The notes under the pieces: model-generated
Told to the model about the DNA's origin: nothing
What the model saw: only the letters and a program-made list of their open reading frames with translations
Database searches by the model: none
In this document: piece by piece, positions 8,078 through 17,130 of the stretch
Position numbering within the stretch: position 1 is the stretch's first letter
Layout: each line of letters starts with the position of its first letter
Made by a program: the position numbers and the translations under genes
Assembly: GCF_026341515.1 (NCBI RefSeq)
Contig: NZ_JAPEOK010000001.1
Coordinates: forward strand, 10,157,776 to 10,221,775
DNA from: Streptomyces sp. NBC_00878
GTDB lineage: Bacteria > Actinomycetota > Actinomycetes > Streptomycetales > Streptomycetaceae
Length of the DNA: 64,000 nt
Direction: 5' to 3'

Positions 8078-9373
8078 TCAGCCCGTCCGGCGGGTGACCA
8101 CCCACACGCAGCCGAGGCTGATCAGGGTCACCCCTGTGAGATACAGGCTGATGGGTACGGTCGATCCCCAGCTCGTGTAGAGACCCGTCGCCACGGTCGG
8201 GGCGATGCCGCCGCCCAGGATCGATCCCAGCTGGTAGCCGAGCGAAGCCCCGCTGTAGCGCACTTCGGCCTTGAAGAGTTCCGAGAACAGCGCCGCTATC
8301 GGCCCGTAGACAATGCCCATGAACACAGCCGTTATGAGGAGGGAGATCAGGATCAGGGCGGAGTCGGCGGTATTGATCATGGGGAACAGCAGGATCGTGG
8401 AAACGACGAGTCCTACGGAACCCACCGTGAGTATCTTCCGTCGGCCGTGCCGGTCCGAGAGGGCGGAAGCCCAGGGGATGACCGCGAGCCACACCAGGGA
8501 CGCGATGAGGGTGAAGGTGAGGATGAGATTCCTGCTCAGCCCCAGCACGGCCGTGGTGTAGGACAACAGGTAGGCCATGAAGATATAGCCGACCGCGTTG
8601 ATACCGATGAAGGCCCCGGCGGACAGGAGTACTTCCTTCCAGCTCTCTCGCAACACGGTGACGAGCGGCATCCGTTGCTCGGAGTCCGACTTCTTCACCG
8701 CCTGGAATTCGGGGCTTTCGGAGATGGTGAGACGAATCACCAGTCCGGCCACGACCATGACGGCGCTCGCCAGGAACGGGATACGCCAACCCCAGGCGAG
8801 GAACGCCTCGTTGCTGAGACTGTTCGTGAGGGACAGGAATGCCAGGTTGGCGATGATGAGCCCGCCAGGCACGCCCATCTGCGGAAAGCTTCCGTAGAAC
8901 GCCTTCTTGCGGTCCGGGGCATGCTCGACGGCCATGAGTACGGCCCCGCCCCATTCTCCGCCGACCCCGAGTCCCTGGATGAACCGCAGGGTCACCAGCA
9001 GAACCGGCGCCCAGACGCCGACGGTCTCGTAGGTCGGAAGCAGCCCGATCCCCACGGTGGCGATCCCCATGGTGAGCAGGGAGATCACCAGCATGGACTT
9101 ACGGCCGACCCGGTCGCCGAAGTGACCCATGATGATCCCGCCGATGGGGCGGGCCGCGAATCCGACCGAATACGTGGCGAACGCCGCCAGCGTTCCCGCG
9201 GCCGGGGAGACGGAAGGGAAGAACAGCGGCCCGAACGCGAGGGCCGCGGCCATGCCGTAGATGAAGTAGTCGTACCACTCGATTGCGGTTCCGATGAAGC
9301 TGGCTGTGGCCACCCGCATCGGGCGGACCCGCTTCTGTGTGTTCGCCGCGGAGAGATTTCGATCGATGGTCAC
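8078..9373 (-). CDS. MHS-family MFS transporter (metabolite:H+ symporter type)
   Basis: A 431-residue, twelve-helix transporter. FIGTAIEWYDYFIYG in the first helix, GHFGDRVGRKSML between helices 2 and 3, RFIQGLGVGGEWGGA in helix 4 and SDRHGRRK in the central loop mark the metabolite:H+ symporter branch (ShiA, KgtP, ProP). Members import carboxylates, shikimate or osmolytes; the substrate here cannot be told. GTG 9373 was chosen because AGGAG lies about seven bases upstream and the family N terminus starts there; the frame is open far upstream without homology. It is divergent from a TetR gene with a palindrome between, the usual repressor-transporter arrangement. Confidence 0.9.
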   Translation of the reverse strand: MTIDRNLSAANTQKRVRPMRVATASFIGTAIEWYDYFIYGMAAALAFGPLFFPSVSPAAGTLAAFATYSVGFAARPIGGIIMGHFGDRVGRKSMLVISLLTMGIATVGIGLLPTYETVGVWAPVLLVTLRFIQGLGVGGEWGGAVLMAVEHAPDRKKAFYGSFPQMGVPGGLIIANLAFLSLTNSLSNEAFLAWGWRIPFLASAVMVVAGLVIRLTISESPEFQAVKKSDSEQRMPLVTVLRESWKEVLLSAGAFIGINAVGYIFMAYLLSYTTAVLGLSRNLILTFTLIASLVWLAVIPWASALSDRHGRRKILTVGSVGLVVSTILLFPMINTADSALILISLLITAVFMGIVYGPIAALFSELFKAEVRYSGASLGYQLGSILGGGIAPTVATGLYTSWGSTVPISLYLTGVTLISLGCVWVVTRRTG

Positions 9374-9769
9374 TGCTGTCTCCTGACAGGGTGGAGGATC
9401 GCGGTCGCAGCCCTCATCGAGGCATGGCGACATGCCGGAGGGAACTGCGGGACGACCGCGCTCAATTGACGTACGGATCGAGGCAGTTCTTCCTTGTCTT
9501 CCTTGCCTCGGCTCACGATGGGGCCCTGTCGGCGGGCATGGTGAGGACGGCCTTTGGACGGGCATTCGTACAGGCGGAATGAGCTCGTCGACCAAGCCGT
9601 ACATCGCGTCGGCACAGGCCCCTCGGATCGCACGGCTGTTGTCGCCCCAGAGGTACCGACCGAACGATTGGTCGTTAGATGGTTGGTAAGTAAAGGCAGC
9701 CCCGCAACCCCTGTCAAGAGAGCGGAACGGTGGAAGTTGGCAGGTGATCAACGGGACTACCCTGGGGCC
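9374..9769. other. Divergent intergenic region, MHS transporter / TetR
   Basis: This 396-base region holds both promoters and the palindrome described at 9654-9688. Otherwise I see no gene: the open frames here lack ribosome sites and homology. Confidence 0.6.
9654..9688. promoter_or_regulatory. Putative TetR operator
   Basis: Two overlapping inverted repeats: CGACC at 9657-9661 with GGTCG at 9670-9674, and the outer arms TACCGACC (9654-9661) with GGTTGGTA (9681-9688, one mismatch). Local AT content is higher than around it. It is the best candidate site for the TetR protein encoded from 9770. Confidence 0.45.
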
Positions 9770-10459
9770 ATGAATGACGGTTCCCGGTCCGCGAGTGCGA
9801 AGGACGGCGGCCGTCCCCTGCGGCGCGATGCCGCTCTCAACCGGGAGAGGATCCTGCGTGCCGCACGCGAGATCTTCGGCCGGCGCGGACTGGGAGTCAC
9901 GCTCGACGACGTGGCCCATGAAGCCGGAGTCGGCGTCGGTACGGTGTATCGCCGCTTCCCTACCAAGGAAGCCCTCGTACGGGCATTGTTCGAGCAGGAT
10001 CTCGAGCTGCGGCAGCTCTCCGCGAAGAAGGCCCTCGCGCATCCCGATCCATGGCAGGGGTTCGTCGACTTCCTGACGGATATGACCGCTGACCTGGCCG
10101 GGAATCGCGGCCTCAATGAAGTGATCATGCTGGGCAGTCACAGTTCCGGGCCCATCGAGGCGGCGCGGGGTGGGATGCTCCCCTTCCTGGAGGCCTTGAT
10201 CCACCGCGCCCAGGAGAGCGGAGACCTCCGTGCGGAGGTGACCGCTTCCGACATCCCCGTCATCCAGCAGATGCTCAGTGCCGCCGCCCAGTTCACGCAG
10301 GGCAAGCGGCCCGAAATCTGGCGCCGCTACATCGAGATCCTGCTGGACGGCCTCCGGCAGCGCCCCGGCAATCGGCCGCTGACGACGGAGAGTCTGGGCA
10401 ACGAGACGGTGGAGGAGCTGATGGGCCTGGCGGCCAGGCCCACCCCGGCCCAGGAGTAG
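9770..10459 (+). CDS. TetR/AcrR-family transcriptional regulator
   Basis: A 229-residue regulator. The N-terminal helix-turn-helix is clear (RERILRAAREIFGRRGLGVTLDDVAHEAGVGVGTVYRRFPTKEALV, about residues 25-70), followed by a helical ligand domain. The ATG at 9770 was taken because it places a normal 25-residue lead before the DNA-binding domain; its ribosome site is weak, and the frame is open upstream only through the palindromic region. It most likely represses the divergent MHS transporter and itself. The ligand is unknown. Confidence 0.88.
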   Translation: MNDGSRSASAKDGGRPLRRDAALNRERILRAAREIFGRRGLGVTLDDVAHEAGVGVGTVYRRFPTKEALVRALFEQDLELRQLSAKKALAHPDPWQGFVDFLTDMTADLAGNRGLNEVIMLGSHSSGPIEAARGGMLPFLEALIHRAQESGDLRAEVTASDIPVIQQMLSAAAQFTQGKRPEIWRRYIEILLDGLRQRPGNRPLTTESLGNETVEELMGLAARPTPAQE

Positions 10460-10586
10460 CGAGCGGCGGACTCGCCATGCCCACCCACCAGGGCATTGCC
10501 ATCACTCCTATGTGGAGATACTTTCTCCGCATCGGGCTCGCACGGCTGCGTCCACGACGTTCGGCGCAATCGCAGGGAGGGAGGAG

Positions 10587-10610
10587 TAAGTGGATAGATT
10601 CATCCACTTA
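10587..10610. promoter_or_regulatory. Perfect 9-bp inverted repeat, putative TetR operator
   Basis: TAAGTGGAT at 10587-10595 and ATCCACTTA at 10602-10610 are separated by six bases. The site is unusually AT-rich for this genome and lies 56-79 bases upstream of the DUF998 gene, whose partner is a TetR gene. It is probably the autoregulatory operator of that TetR. Confidence 0.6.
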
Positions 10611-10665
10611 CTGGTACGCTGACTTCCGTCGACGTCGTCCCATGACGTCGTGAGAGGAGTTCCCG

Positions 10666-11337
10666 ATGCCTCGCACAAAGTGGCTACCGCTGGGAGCGGT
10701 GGTCCTCGTGGTGAACGCGGTGCAATGGGTGGTCGCCGAAGCGATCACCGCGGCCGCCTGGACCAGTCCCCCCTACAGCTACGCCCGGAACTACATCAGC
10801 GACCTCGGCGTAGCCGACTGCGGCACCCGGTTCCAGGGCCGCGAACTCTGCTCCCCGGACCATGCGTTGATGAATACGTCGTTCATGCTCGAAGGGATCC
10901 TGTTCGCGACCGGTGTGCTGCTGCTGGCCGGGCTGGTCGAGGGGCGTGCGCGTCGAGTGATCATCGCCCTGGCGCTCGCCCACGGGGTGGGCATGGTGCT
11001 GATCGGCCTGTTCCACGGCACCGCGGACGGACCCGCCTTCGGAACGGCTCTCCACGTCGGCGGAGCCGGGATCGGCATCCTGTGCGCCAACACGCTGGCG
11101 ATCCTGGCGGGGGCACTGCGAGGCCTCGGCCTGCCGACGGCGTACCGGATCTTCAGCGTGACGGTTGGCGCCCTGGGCCTGGTGAGCGTGGCGCTCGTGG
11201 GCGTCTCGGTGAGTACCGCCGGGGCGTTCGAGCGCGGCAGTGTCTACTCCTGGCTGCTGTGGAGCGTCGTGACCGGCGCCCTGCTCCTGGCCAGGCACCA
11301 GCACCGCCCCGCCGTGGTGGAGAATGTCTTGGCGTGA
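10666..11337 (+). CDS. DUF998 family integral membrane protein
   Basis: A 223-residue protein with six hydrophobic segments. It has the DUF998 hallmarks NYISDLG after the first helix, a HALMN segment before the second, and a later LFHG. DUF998 proteins are common in actinomycetes; no biochemical role is established. It is translationally coupled (GTGA overlap) to a TetR gene, so the pair is probably an autoregulated stress or detoxification unit controlled by the operator at 10587-10610. Confidence 0.85.
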   Translation: MPRTKWLPLGAVVLVVNAVQWVVAEAITAAAWTSPPYSYARNYISDLGVADCGTRFQGRELCSPDHALMNTSFMLEGILFATGVLLLAGLVEGRARRVIIALALAHGVGMVLIGLFHGTADGPAFGTALHVGGAGIGILCANTLAILAGALRGLGLPTAYRIFSVTVGALGLVSVALVGVSVSTAGAFERGSVYSWLLWSVVTGALLLARHQHRPAVVENVLA

Positions 11338-11999
11338 CCCGGGAAACGCAACGCCCGCTGCGAGCGGACGCCGAACGAAACCGTCGGCTGATCATGGAAA
11401 CGGCCGACCGGATGTTCGCGCAGCGCGGGTCCGCCGTCACCCTCAATGAGATCGCCCGCGAGGCCGGAGTCGGCGTCGCCACGGTCTATCGGCGCTTCCC
11501 CGACCTGCAGACGTTGATCGACGCCCTGTTCACCGAGCGGTTCACCACGTTCCTGGAGCTCGCGGCAGAGGCCGAGGGGCAACCGCGCCCGGGACAGGCG
11601 CTGCGCCACTACCTGCTCGCGGCGGCCCAGTGGCGGGCCGGGGACCGGGCCCTCGATGTCATCCTCGCCAACGCGAGCATGGACGCGAGGCCCATCGCCC
11701 AGATGCGCGACGACCTCGGCCGCCACGTGGACGGCCTGGTGGAAGCCGCGGTGGCCGCGGGCGCCGTCCGCGAGGACTTCGCCAGCTCCGACGTGTACGC
11801 CTTCCTGCACATGATCGGCGCCATCGCGGACCGTACCGAGGACATCGCCCCCGAGGCCTGGCGACGCTACGCAGAGGCGCTGTTGATGGGCTTCGGCCTG
11901 GAGCGGGGCCCCGCGGCGCATACGTCCGCGATGACCGACGCCCAGATTCTCCGGACCTGGCCCACGGCTCCCGCGCAGTCGCAGGGCGACGCGGGGTAG
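11334..11999 (+). CDS. TetR/AcrR-family transcriptional regulator
   Basis: A 221-residue regulator. The helix-turn-helix (RRLIMETADRMFAQRG, then TLNEIAREAGVGVATVYRRF) covers about residues 16-62, with a TetR_C-type ligand domain after it. GTG 11334 overlaps the DUF998 stop by four bases, so translation is coupled. Its DNA-binding domain resembles that of the TetR at 9770, especially AGVGVxTVYRRFP, so the two may be paralogues. It probably represses its own operon through the inverted repeat at 10587-10610. Confidence 0.88.
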   Translation: MTRETQRPLRADAERNRRLIMETADRMFAQRGSAVTLNEIAREAGVGVATVYRRFPDLQTLIDALFTERFTTFLELAAEAEGQPRPGQALRHYLLAAAQWRAGDRALDVILANASMDARPIAQMRDDLGRHVDGLVEAAVAAGAVREDFASSDVYAFLHMIGAIADRTEDIAPEAWRRYAEALLMGFGLERGPAAHTSAMTDAQILRTWPTAPAQSQGDAG

Positions 12000-12090
12000 G
12001 GGCAGGAGCGGGGGCGGGGGCAAGCAAGGGTAGGCGGCAGGCGGTAAGGCCGGGCGCTAGCCGCTCCGTCGCTCGGACCAGCTGCGCGGG

Positions 12091-13095
12091 CTATGCGGAT
12101 TCCCTGATCACCAGGTCCGTCGGCAGGATGAGGGGCGTCGGCTCTTCGCCGCCCAGCACGCGCACCAGCATGCGGGTCATCTCGCTGCCGAGGGCCACGA
12201 TGGGCTGGTGGATCGTCGTCAGGGCGGGCTGGGTGTGCCGGGCGGTGAGGATGTCGTTGAACCCGACGACCGCGACGTCCTCGGGGACGGTACGGCCGCG
12301 CTCGCGCAGGACGCGCAGGGCACCGGCCGCCATGGCGTCCGAGGCGACGAACACCGCGTCCAGGTCCGGGTGTTCGTCGAGGAGGCGGGCAGTCGCCGCG
12401 GCGCCCCCCGCCTCGCTGAAGTCGGCGTGGACCACCCGGTGGTCCTTCAGTCCGGCCAGGGCGACCGCCTCGCGGAAGCCCAGATAGCGGGAGACACCCG
12501 CATGCATGTCCTGCGGGCCGGTGACGGTGGCGATGGCGCGGCGACCTGTGGAGATCAGGTACTCCACGGCCTGGCGGGCCCCGCCCCGGTTGTCGGCGTC
12601 CACGTACCAGCGCGGGGCCCGGTCCAGGGGGCGGCCTCCGTGCACGACGGGGACGCCCCCGGCCTCGGCCACCTTCGCCAGCGGGTCGTTCTCGCGCAGG
12701 GCCAGCAGCATGACGCCGTCCGCGCCCCGGGACTTGAGGATGCGGGCGAGCCGGGCCCGGCCCCGCTCGGAGGCGGCCAGGACCAGCAGCAGTTCGAGGT
12801 CCGTCTCCTCGATGACCGCGTTGACCCCGGTGATCACCTCGGCGAAGAAGAGGTTGGCGAACAGCGCGGGGTCGTCGCTGGAGATCGCCAGCACCACCGC
12901 GCCGCGCCGCTGCGAGGCGAGCGAACGGGCCGCCACGTTGGGCACGTAGCCCAGCTCCGCCACGGCACTCTCCACCGCCTGCCGCGCCTTCTTGCTGACG
13001 TGCTGACGGTTGTTGATCACCCGCGAGACGGTTCCGACGGACACCCCGGCGCGCAGCGCCACCTCGTCGAGCGTCGGTGGCCGTCTGGTCGTCAT
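12091..13095 (-). CDS. LacI-family regulator, CebR-like
   Basis: A 334-residue LacI/GalR repressor with an N-terminal helix-turn-helix (TLDEVALRAGVSVGTVSRVINN, residues 8-29), hinge (NVAARSLAS) and periplasmic-binding-like effector domain. It ends DLVIRESA as usual. It stands 63 bases downstream of, and on the same strand as, the GH1 gene's end, and beside two cellulase genes. By analogy with CebR of other streptomycetes it should repress beta-glucoside/cellulose genes and be released by cello-oligosaccharides. The 14-base TGGAAGCGCTTACA element at 14639 is a plausible target. Confidence 0.87.
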   Translation of the reverse strand: MTTRRPPTLDEVALRAGVSVGTVSRVINNRQHVSKKARQAVESAVAELGYVPNVAARSLASQRRGAVVLAISSDDPALFANLFFAEVITGVNAVIEETDLELLLVLAASERGRARLARILKSRGADGVMLLALRENDPLAKVAEAGGVPVVHGGRPLDRAPRWYVDADNRGGARQAVEYLISTGRRAIATVTGPQDMHAGVSRYLGFREAVALAGLKDHRVVHADFSEAGGAAATARLLDEHPDLDAVFVASDAMAAGALRVLRERGRTVPEDVAVVGFNDILTARHTQPALTTIHQPIVALGSEMTRMLVRVLGGEEPTPLILPTDLVIRESA

Positions 13096-13158
13096 GAGTG
13101 GCTGCTCCTGTTTGTACGGATGGGGTGGGCAGTAGCAGCACTGTAAGCGCGAACAGAG

Positions 13159-14502
13159 TCACAGGCCGCCGCGCCGGATGACCTCCGCGTACCAGCGGGC
13201 GCTGTCCTTTGGCGTGCGGTGCTGGGTCGCGTAGTCGACGTGAACGATGCCGAAGCGGGGCGTGTAGCCGAAAGACCACTCGAAGTTGTCCAGCAACGAC
13301 CACACGAAGTAGCCCTTGAGCGGCACGCCACGGTCGATCGCCTGTGCGCAGGAGCGGAGATGGCCGTTCAGGTAGGCGATCCGGTCCGCGTCATGCACCT
13401 CGCCCTGTTGCACCAGGTCGTCGAAGGCGGCGCCGTTCTCCGTGATGTACAGGGGAGGTGCGGCCGGGTAGTCGTCCCTGAGTCGCAGGAGGAGATCGAG
13501 GAGTCCCTTCTCGTCGATCTCCCAGCCCATCGCGGTCCTCGGTCGGCCGCCGTCGGCGATACGGACCAACGGCGAGCCCACATAGGCGGATTCGGTCGGC
13601 GTCGAGCCGCCGGCGACCAGCATCGGTGAGTAGTAGTTGACGCCGAGGTAGTCCATCGGAGCCCCGATCCTCTTCAGGTCACCGTCGTGGATGTGCCCGA
13701 AGCCGGTGACCTCGTGGAGGTCGTCGAGGACGTCGTCGGGGTAGGCGCCGAGCAGCAGCGGGTCCAGGAAGAGGCGGTTCTGCATGCCGTCGATGCGGCG
13801 GGCCGCATCCAGGTCGGCGGGGGTGTCGTGGAGCGGCGAGACGTGGGTGAGGTTGAGCGTGATGCCGACCTGGGCAGCGCCCCGTATCGCCTCCGAGGCC
13901 AGGCCGTGCCCGAGCAGCAGGTGGTGGGCGGCGCGTACGGCGGCGGCGGGTTCGCGGCGGCCGGGGGCGTGGCGGCCCGTGGCGTAGCCGAGGAAGGCCG
14001 AGCACCACGGCTCGTTGAGGGTGGTCCAGTGGGCGATGCGATCGCCCAGCGCCTCGTGGACGAGGGCGGCGTATTCGGCGAACCGCACGGCGGTGTCCCG
14101 GGCGGGCCAGCCGCCGCTGTCCTCCAGTGGCTGGGGCAGGTCCCAGTGGTAGAGGGTGGGCCAGGGCTGGATGCCCTGGTCGAGGAGGGTGTCGGTGAGG
14201 CGGCGGTAGAAGTCGAGGCCGCGCTGGTTGACCGGCCCGGAGCCGGTGGGCTGGATCCGGGGCCAGGCGAGGGAGAAGCGGTAGGCGCGCAGGCCGAGTC
14301 CGGCCATCAGCGCCACGTCTCCGGGGAAGCGGTGGTAGTGGTCGGCCGCGACGGCTCCGGTGTCACCGTTCTGGATGGCGCCCGGAGTGGCCGCGAACGT
14401 GTCCCAGATGGAGGGACCCCGGCCGTCCTCGGCGACCGCGCCCTCGATCTGGTAGCTCGAAGTGGCGGCGCCCCACAGGAAGCCGGGATCGAACGTGCTC
14501 AC
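13159..14502 (-). CDS. GH1 beta-glucosidase
   Basis: A 447-residue, cytoplasmic (no signal peptide) family 1 glycosidase of normal length. The start [19 protein letters not shown] is a GH1 hallmark. The acid/base is E164 in TLNEP and the nucleophile E355 in ITENG. It should hydrolyse cellobiose and short beta-glucosides to glucose after uptake. GTG 14502 has GGAGG nine bases upstream; the frame is open further up without homology. It lies between a LacI gene and a divergent GH9 cellulase, so it completes the cellulose pathway begun outside the cell. Confidence 0.93.
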   Translation of the reverse strand: MSTFDPGFLWGAATSSYQIEGAVAEDGRGPSIWDTFAATPGAIQNGDTGAVAADHYHRFPGDVALMAGLGLRAYRFSLAWPRIQPTGSGPVNQRGLDFYRRLTDTLLDQGIQPWPTLYHWDLPQPLEDSGGWPARDTAVRFAEYAALVHEALGDRIAHWTTLNEPWCSAFLGYATGRHAPGRREPAAAVRAAHHLLLGHGLASEAIRGAAQVGITLNLTHVSPLHDTPADLDAARRIDGMQNRLFLDPLLLGAYPDDVLDDLHEVTGFGHIHDGDLKRIGAPMDYLGVNYYSPMLVAGGSTPTESAYVGSPLVRIADGGRPRTAMGWEIDEKGLLDLLLRLRDDYPAAPPLYITENGAAFDDLVQQGEVHDADRIAYLNGHLRSCAQAIDRGVPLKGYFVWSLLDNFEWSFGYTPRFGIVHVDYATQHRTPKDSARWYAEVIRRGGL

Positions 14503-14533
14503 TGAGTTGAACCTCCACCTGTGGGATTTCCGA

Positions 14534-14546
14534 GAGCGATAACAAT
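14534..14546. promoter_or_regulatory. lac-operator-like element
   Basis: GAGCGATAACAAT differs from the core of the E. coli lac operator (GAGCGGATAACAAT) by loss of one G. It sits 32-44 bases upstream of the GH1 start and is flanked by CCGA and TCGG. It may be a LacI-family site, or chance. Confidence 0.3.
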
Positions 14547-14638
14547 CGGAGTGCCCTCGTCCTTGACGCGAATATCGCTGCTGACCTGGGTTGACGCCAC
14601 AGCTCGGCCGGTTTCTGCGTGATGCCTCCAGCCAAGAC

Positions 14639-14652
14639 TGGAAGCGCTTACA
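14639..14652. promoter_or_regulatory. CebR-type operator candidate
   Basis: TGGAAGCGCTTACA resembles the TGGGAGCGCTCCCA box bound by CebR in streptomycetes, with the AGCGCT core intact. It lies midway between the divergent GH1 and GH9 genes, where one repressor could control both. Confidence 0.55.
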
Positions 14653-14806
14653 GTCGCAGAGTAGGAGCGGGATGTTCAGTCTGTGAAGGGTTCGGACACA
14701 GAAAAACTCCCGTGCTTGAAGGCTTGACAGCCTCCGGCGCCCCCACCCACCATCTGGCACTGACGCCGCACCGAGCCGGGAACCCTGCCACCGAGAAGGG
14801 CCCGGT

Positions 14807-17020
14807 ATGTCCCACAGAGCCAGATGGGGTGCAGTCTTCCTCGCGCCCGTCCTGACCGTCGCCCTTGCCGCGACACCCGCACACGCGGCGGAGTACGAAC
14901 GCGTGCTCAACGGCACGTTCGACAGCGGGAAAAGCCCCTGGTGGAGCAGCGGCAACACGCCGTCCGCCGTCAGTCTGGGCCGCCTGTGCGCCGACGTCCC
15001 CGCGGGGACCGTCAACCCATGGGACTCGATGATCGGCCAGAACGACATCCCACTGGAGGCGGGCCAGCCCTACACGCTGCGCTTCACCGCCTCCGCCACC
15101 CGGGACGTGTCCCTCCGCGCCGTGGTGCAGCTGCCCGCCGCTCCGGCCACCCTGAACAAGACCGCCACCGTCACCACCACACCCAAGTCCTTCCAGTTCA
15201 CCGGCACGTCCACGACCGCCGGCCTGCACGCCCAGCTGCAGTTCCAACAGGGCGGCGCCGCCCAGCCGTTCACGCTGTGCCTCGACGACGTCTCCCTCAC
15301 CGGCGGCGCGGTTCCCCCCGGCGGCGGGCGAGACTTCGGCTCCCCGGTGCGGACGAACCAGTACGGCTACGCCGTCCACGGCCCCAAGAAGGCGTCCATC
15401 GTCGACGCCTCGGCGACGCCCGTGCAATGGCGCCTGCTCGACTCCTCGGGCGCCGTCGTCAAGAACGGACTCACCCGCGTCCAGGGCACGGACACCGCCT
15501 CCGGCGACCATGTACACATCGCCGACTTCGGCTCGGTCCACAAGGCCGGCACGGGATACACGCTCGCGGTCGGCACGGCGACCAGCTATCCGTTCGCCAT
15601 CGCGGACAACCCCTACAAGACCCTGCGCAAGGACTCCCTGGGCTACTTCTACGCCGTCCGCAGTGGCACGCCCATCGAGGCCCAGTACGCCGGCGACGCC
15701 TACGCCCGGCCCGCCGGACACCTCGGCGTGGCACCCAACAAGGGCGACACGGACGTGCCCTGCCAGCCCGGCACCTGCGGCTACTCGCTGGATGTCCGGG
15801 GCGGCTGGTACGACGCGGGCGACCAGGGCAAGTACGTCGTCAACGGCGCGCTCGCCGCCTGGCAGTTGATGGATTCGTACGAGCGCTCCCGTGCGCAGGA
15901 TGACACCGCCGGGCTACGCGACGGACTGCTGAGCATCCCCGAGAACGACAACGGCGTTCCCGACGTACTCGACGAGTCGCGCTGGGAGACGGAGTTCCTG
16001 CTGAAGATGCAGGTGCCCGCGGGTGAGCCGCTGGCCGGCATGGTCCACCACAAGATCCACGACCTGGCCTGGACCGCCCTGCCCACCCAGCCCGACAAGG
16101 ACTCCCAGCCCCGCTACCTGCACGCGCCGTCCACCGCCGCCACCCTCAACCTGGCCGCCGCGGCCGCCCAGTGCGCCCGGGTGTGGGAACGCTACGACGA
16201 GGCCTTCGCACGCAGGTGCCTGACAGCGGCCAAGACCGCCTGGAAGGCCGCGCTGGCCAGCCCCGACGTGTACGCCCCGGGCAGCGACAGCGTCGGCGGG
16301 GGAGCGTACGCCGACACGGACGTGACCGACGAGTTCTCGTGGGCCGCCACCGAGCTCTACGCCACCACACGCGACCGCGCCTACCTGTCCCGGATCGACA
16401 CGAAGATCACCCCGGCCGGGTTCTCCTGGCGGGACACCGGCGCGCTGGCCGACCTCACCGTCGTCCGGCTGCCGAGCCGCTTCCCCGCCCCCATGGTCGC
16501 CGCCGCGCGCAAGCGGGTCCTCGCCGTCGCCGACGGGTTCGTACAGGACGCGCGGTCGCAGGGCTATCCGAACCTCAACCTGCCCGCGGACGGCGTGTAC
16601 GTCTGGGGCTCCAACAGCGTCACCGTGAACAACGCCATGGTCATCGCGACCGCGTACGACATCACCGACCGCGGCGTCTACCGCGATGCCGTGCTGGAGT
16701 CGCTGGACTACCTCTTCGGCCGCAACGCCCTGAACCAGTCCTTCGTCACCGGATACGGCACTCAGGACAGCCACAACCAGCACAACCGAATCTGGGCCCA
16801 CCAGATCGACCCCAAGCTGCCCAGCCCGCCGCCCGGTTCGCTGGCCGGCGGCCCCGACTCCGCCCTCCAGGACCCGGTCGCGCGACAGAACCTGGTCGGC
16901 TGCGCCCCCGCCACCTGCTACATCGACGACATCTACTCGTACTCGACCAACGAGATCGCCATCAACTGGAACTCCGCACTCGCCTGGGTGGCGACCTTCG
17001 CCGCCGACTCCGCGCGCTGA
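14807..17020 (+). CDS. Secreted GH9 cellulase with N-terminal CBM4/9-like module
   Basis: A 737-residue exoenzyme: signal peptide (cut after AHA, residue 27-28), a carbohydrate-binding module of the CBM4/9 type (about 30-168), a proline/glycine linker, an Ig-like N-terminal cellulase domain (about 178-265, [15 protein letters not shown]) and a GH9 catalytic domain to the end. Catalytic residues are D336 and D339 in GGWYDAGDQ and the acid E716 in [14 protein letters not shown] supplies the conserved histidine. It cuts beta-1,4-glucan outside the cell. ATG 14807 follows GAGAAGG. It is probably induced with GH1 through the shared region upstream. A GH6 gene follows. Confidence 0.93.
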   Translation: MSHRARWGAVFLAPVLTVALAATPAHAAEYERVLNGTFDSGKSPWWSSGNTPSAVSLGRLCADVPAGTVNPWDSMIGQNDIPLEAGQPYTLRFTASATRDVSLRAVVQLPAAPATLNKTATVTTTPKSFQFTGTSTTAGLHAQLQFQQGGAAQPFTLCLDDVSLTGGAVPPGGGRDFGSPVRTNQYGYAVHGPKKASIVDASATPVQWRLLDSSGAVVKNGLTRVQGTDTASGDHVHIADFGSVHKAGTGYTLAVGTATSYPFAIADNPYKTLRKDSLGYFYAVRSGTPIEAQYAGDAYARPAGHLGVAPNKGDTDVPCQPGTCGYSLDVRGGWYDAGDQGKYVVNGALAAWQLMDSYERSRAQDDTAGLRDGLLSIPENDNGVPDVLDESRWETEFLLKMQVPAGEPLAGMVHHKIHDLAWTALPTQPDKDSQPRYLHAPSTAATLNLAAAAAQCARVWERYDEAFARRCLTAAKTAWKAALASPDVYAPGSDSVGGGAYADTDVTDEFSWAATELYATTRDRAYLSRIDTKITPAGFSWRDTGALADLTVVRLPSRFPAPMVAAARKRVLAVADGFVQDARSQGYPNLNLPADGVYVWGSNSVTVNNAMVIATAYDITDRGVYRDAVLESLDYLFGRNALNQSFVTGYGTQDSHNQHNRIWAHQIDPKLPSPPPGSLAGGPDSALQDPVARQNLVGCAPATCYIDDIYSYSTNEIAINWNSALAWVATFAADSAR

Positions 17021-17048
17021 GCGCCAGTGTCCGAACCACCGCCGTGGC

Positions 17049-17077
17049 CCCGCCCGCGCAGGACGCGCGCGGGCGGG
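17049..17077. terminator. Hairpin between GH9 and GH6
   Basis: A perfect 11-bp stem (CCCGCCCGCGC at 17049-17059 with its complement at 17067-17077) and a seven-base loop. It could stop or attenuate transcription from GH9 into GH6, or protect the upstream mRNA end. Confidence 0.6.
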
Positions 17078-17130
17078 AGCCGAGCCGAGGGGCCCACGGC
17101 AGCCCCGCCCCGAGAGAAACGGGACTCACC

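Larger units (their letters stand above)
14503..14806. other. Divergent GH1 / GH9 intergenic region
   Basis: This 304-base region holds the control sites for both glycosidase genes: two LacI-type elements (14534-14546 and 14639-14652) and a consensus -35 hexamer TTGACA at 14724-14729, 78 bases before the GH9 start. I could not pick a convincing -10 for it. No gene is seen. Confidence 0.6.

Noticed and set aside
10587..10610. A transcription terminator.
   Set aside because: The repeat is AT-rich and lies just before a gene start rather than after a gene end; an operator fits better.
16171..17130. A long plus-strand frame running into the GH6 gene from inside GH9.
   Set aside because: Its first 320 codons are an out-of-frame reading of GH9. 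The real GH6 start is the signal peptide at 17131.
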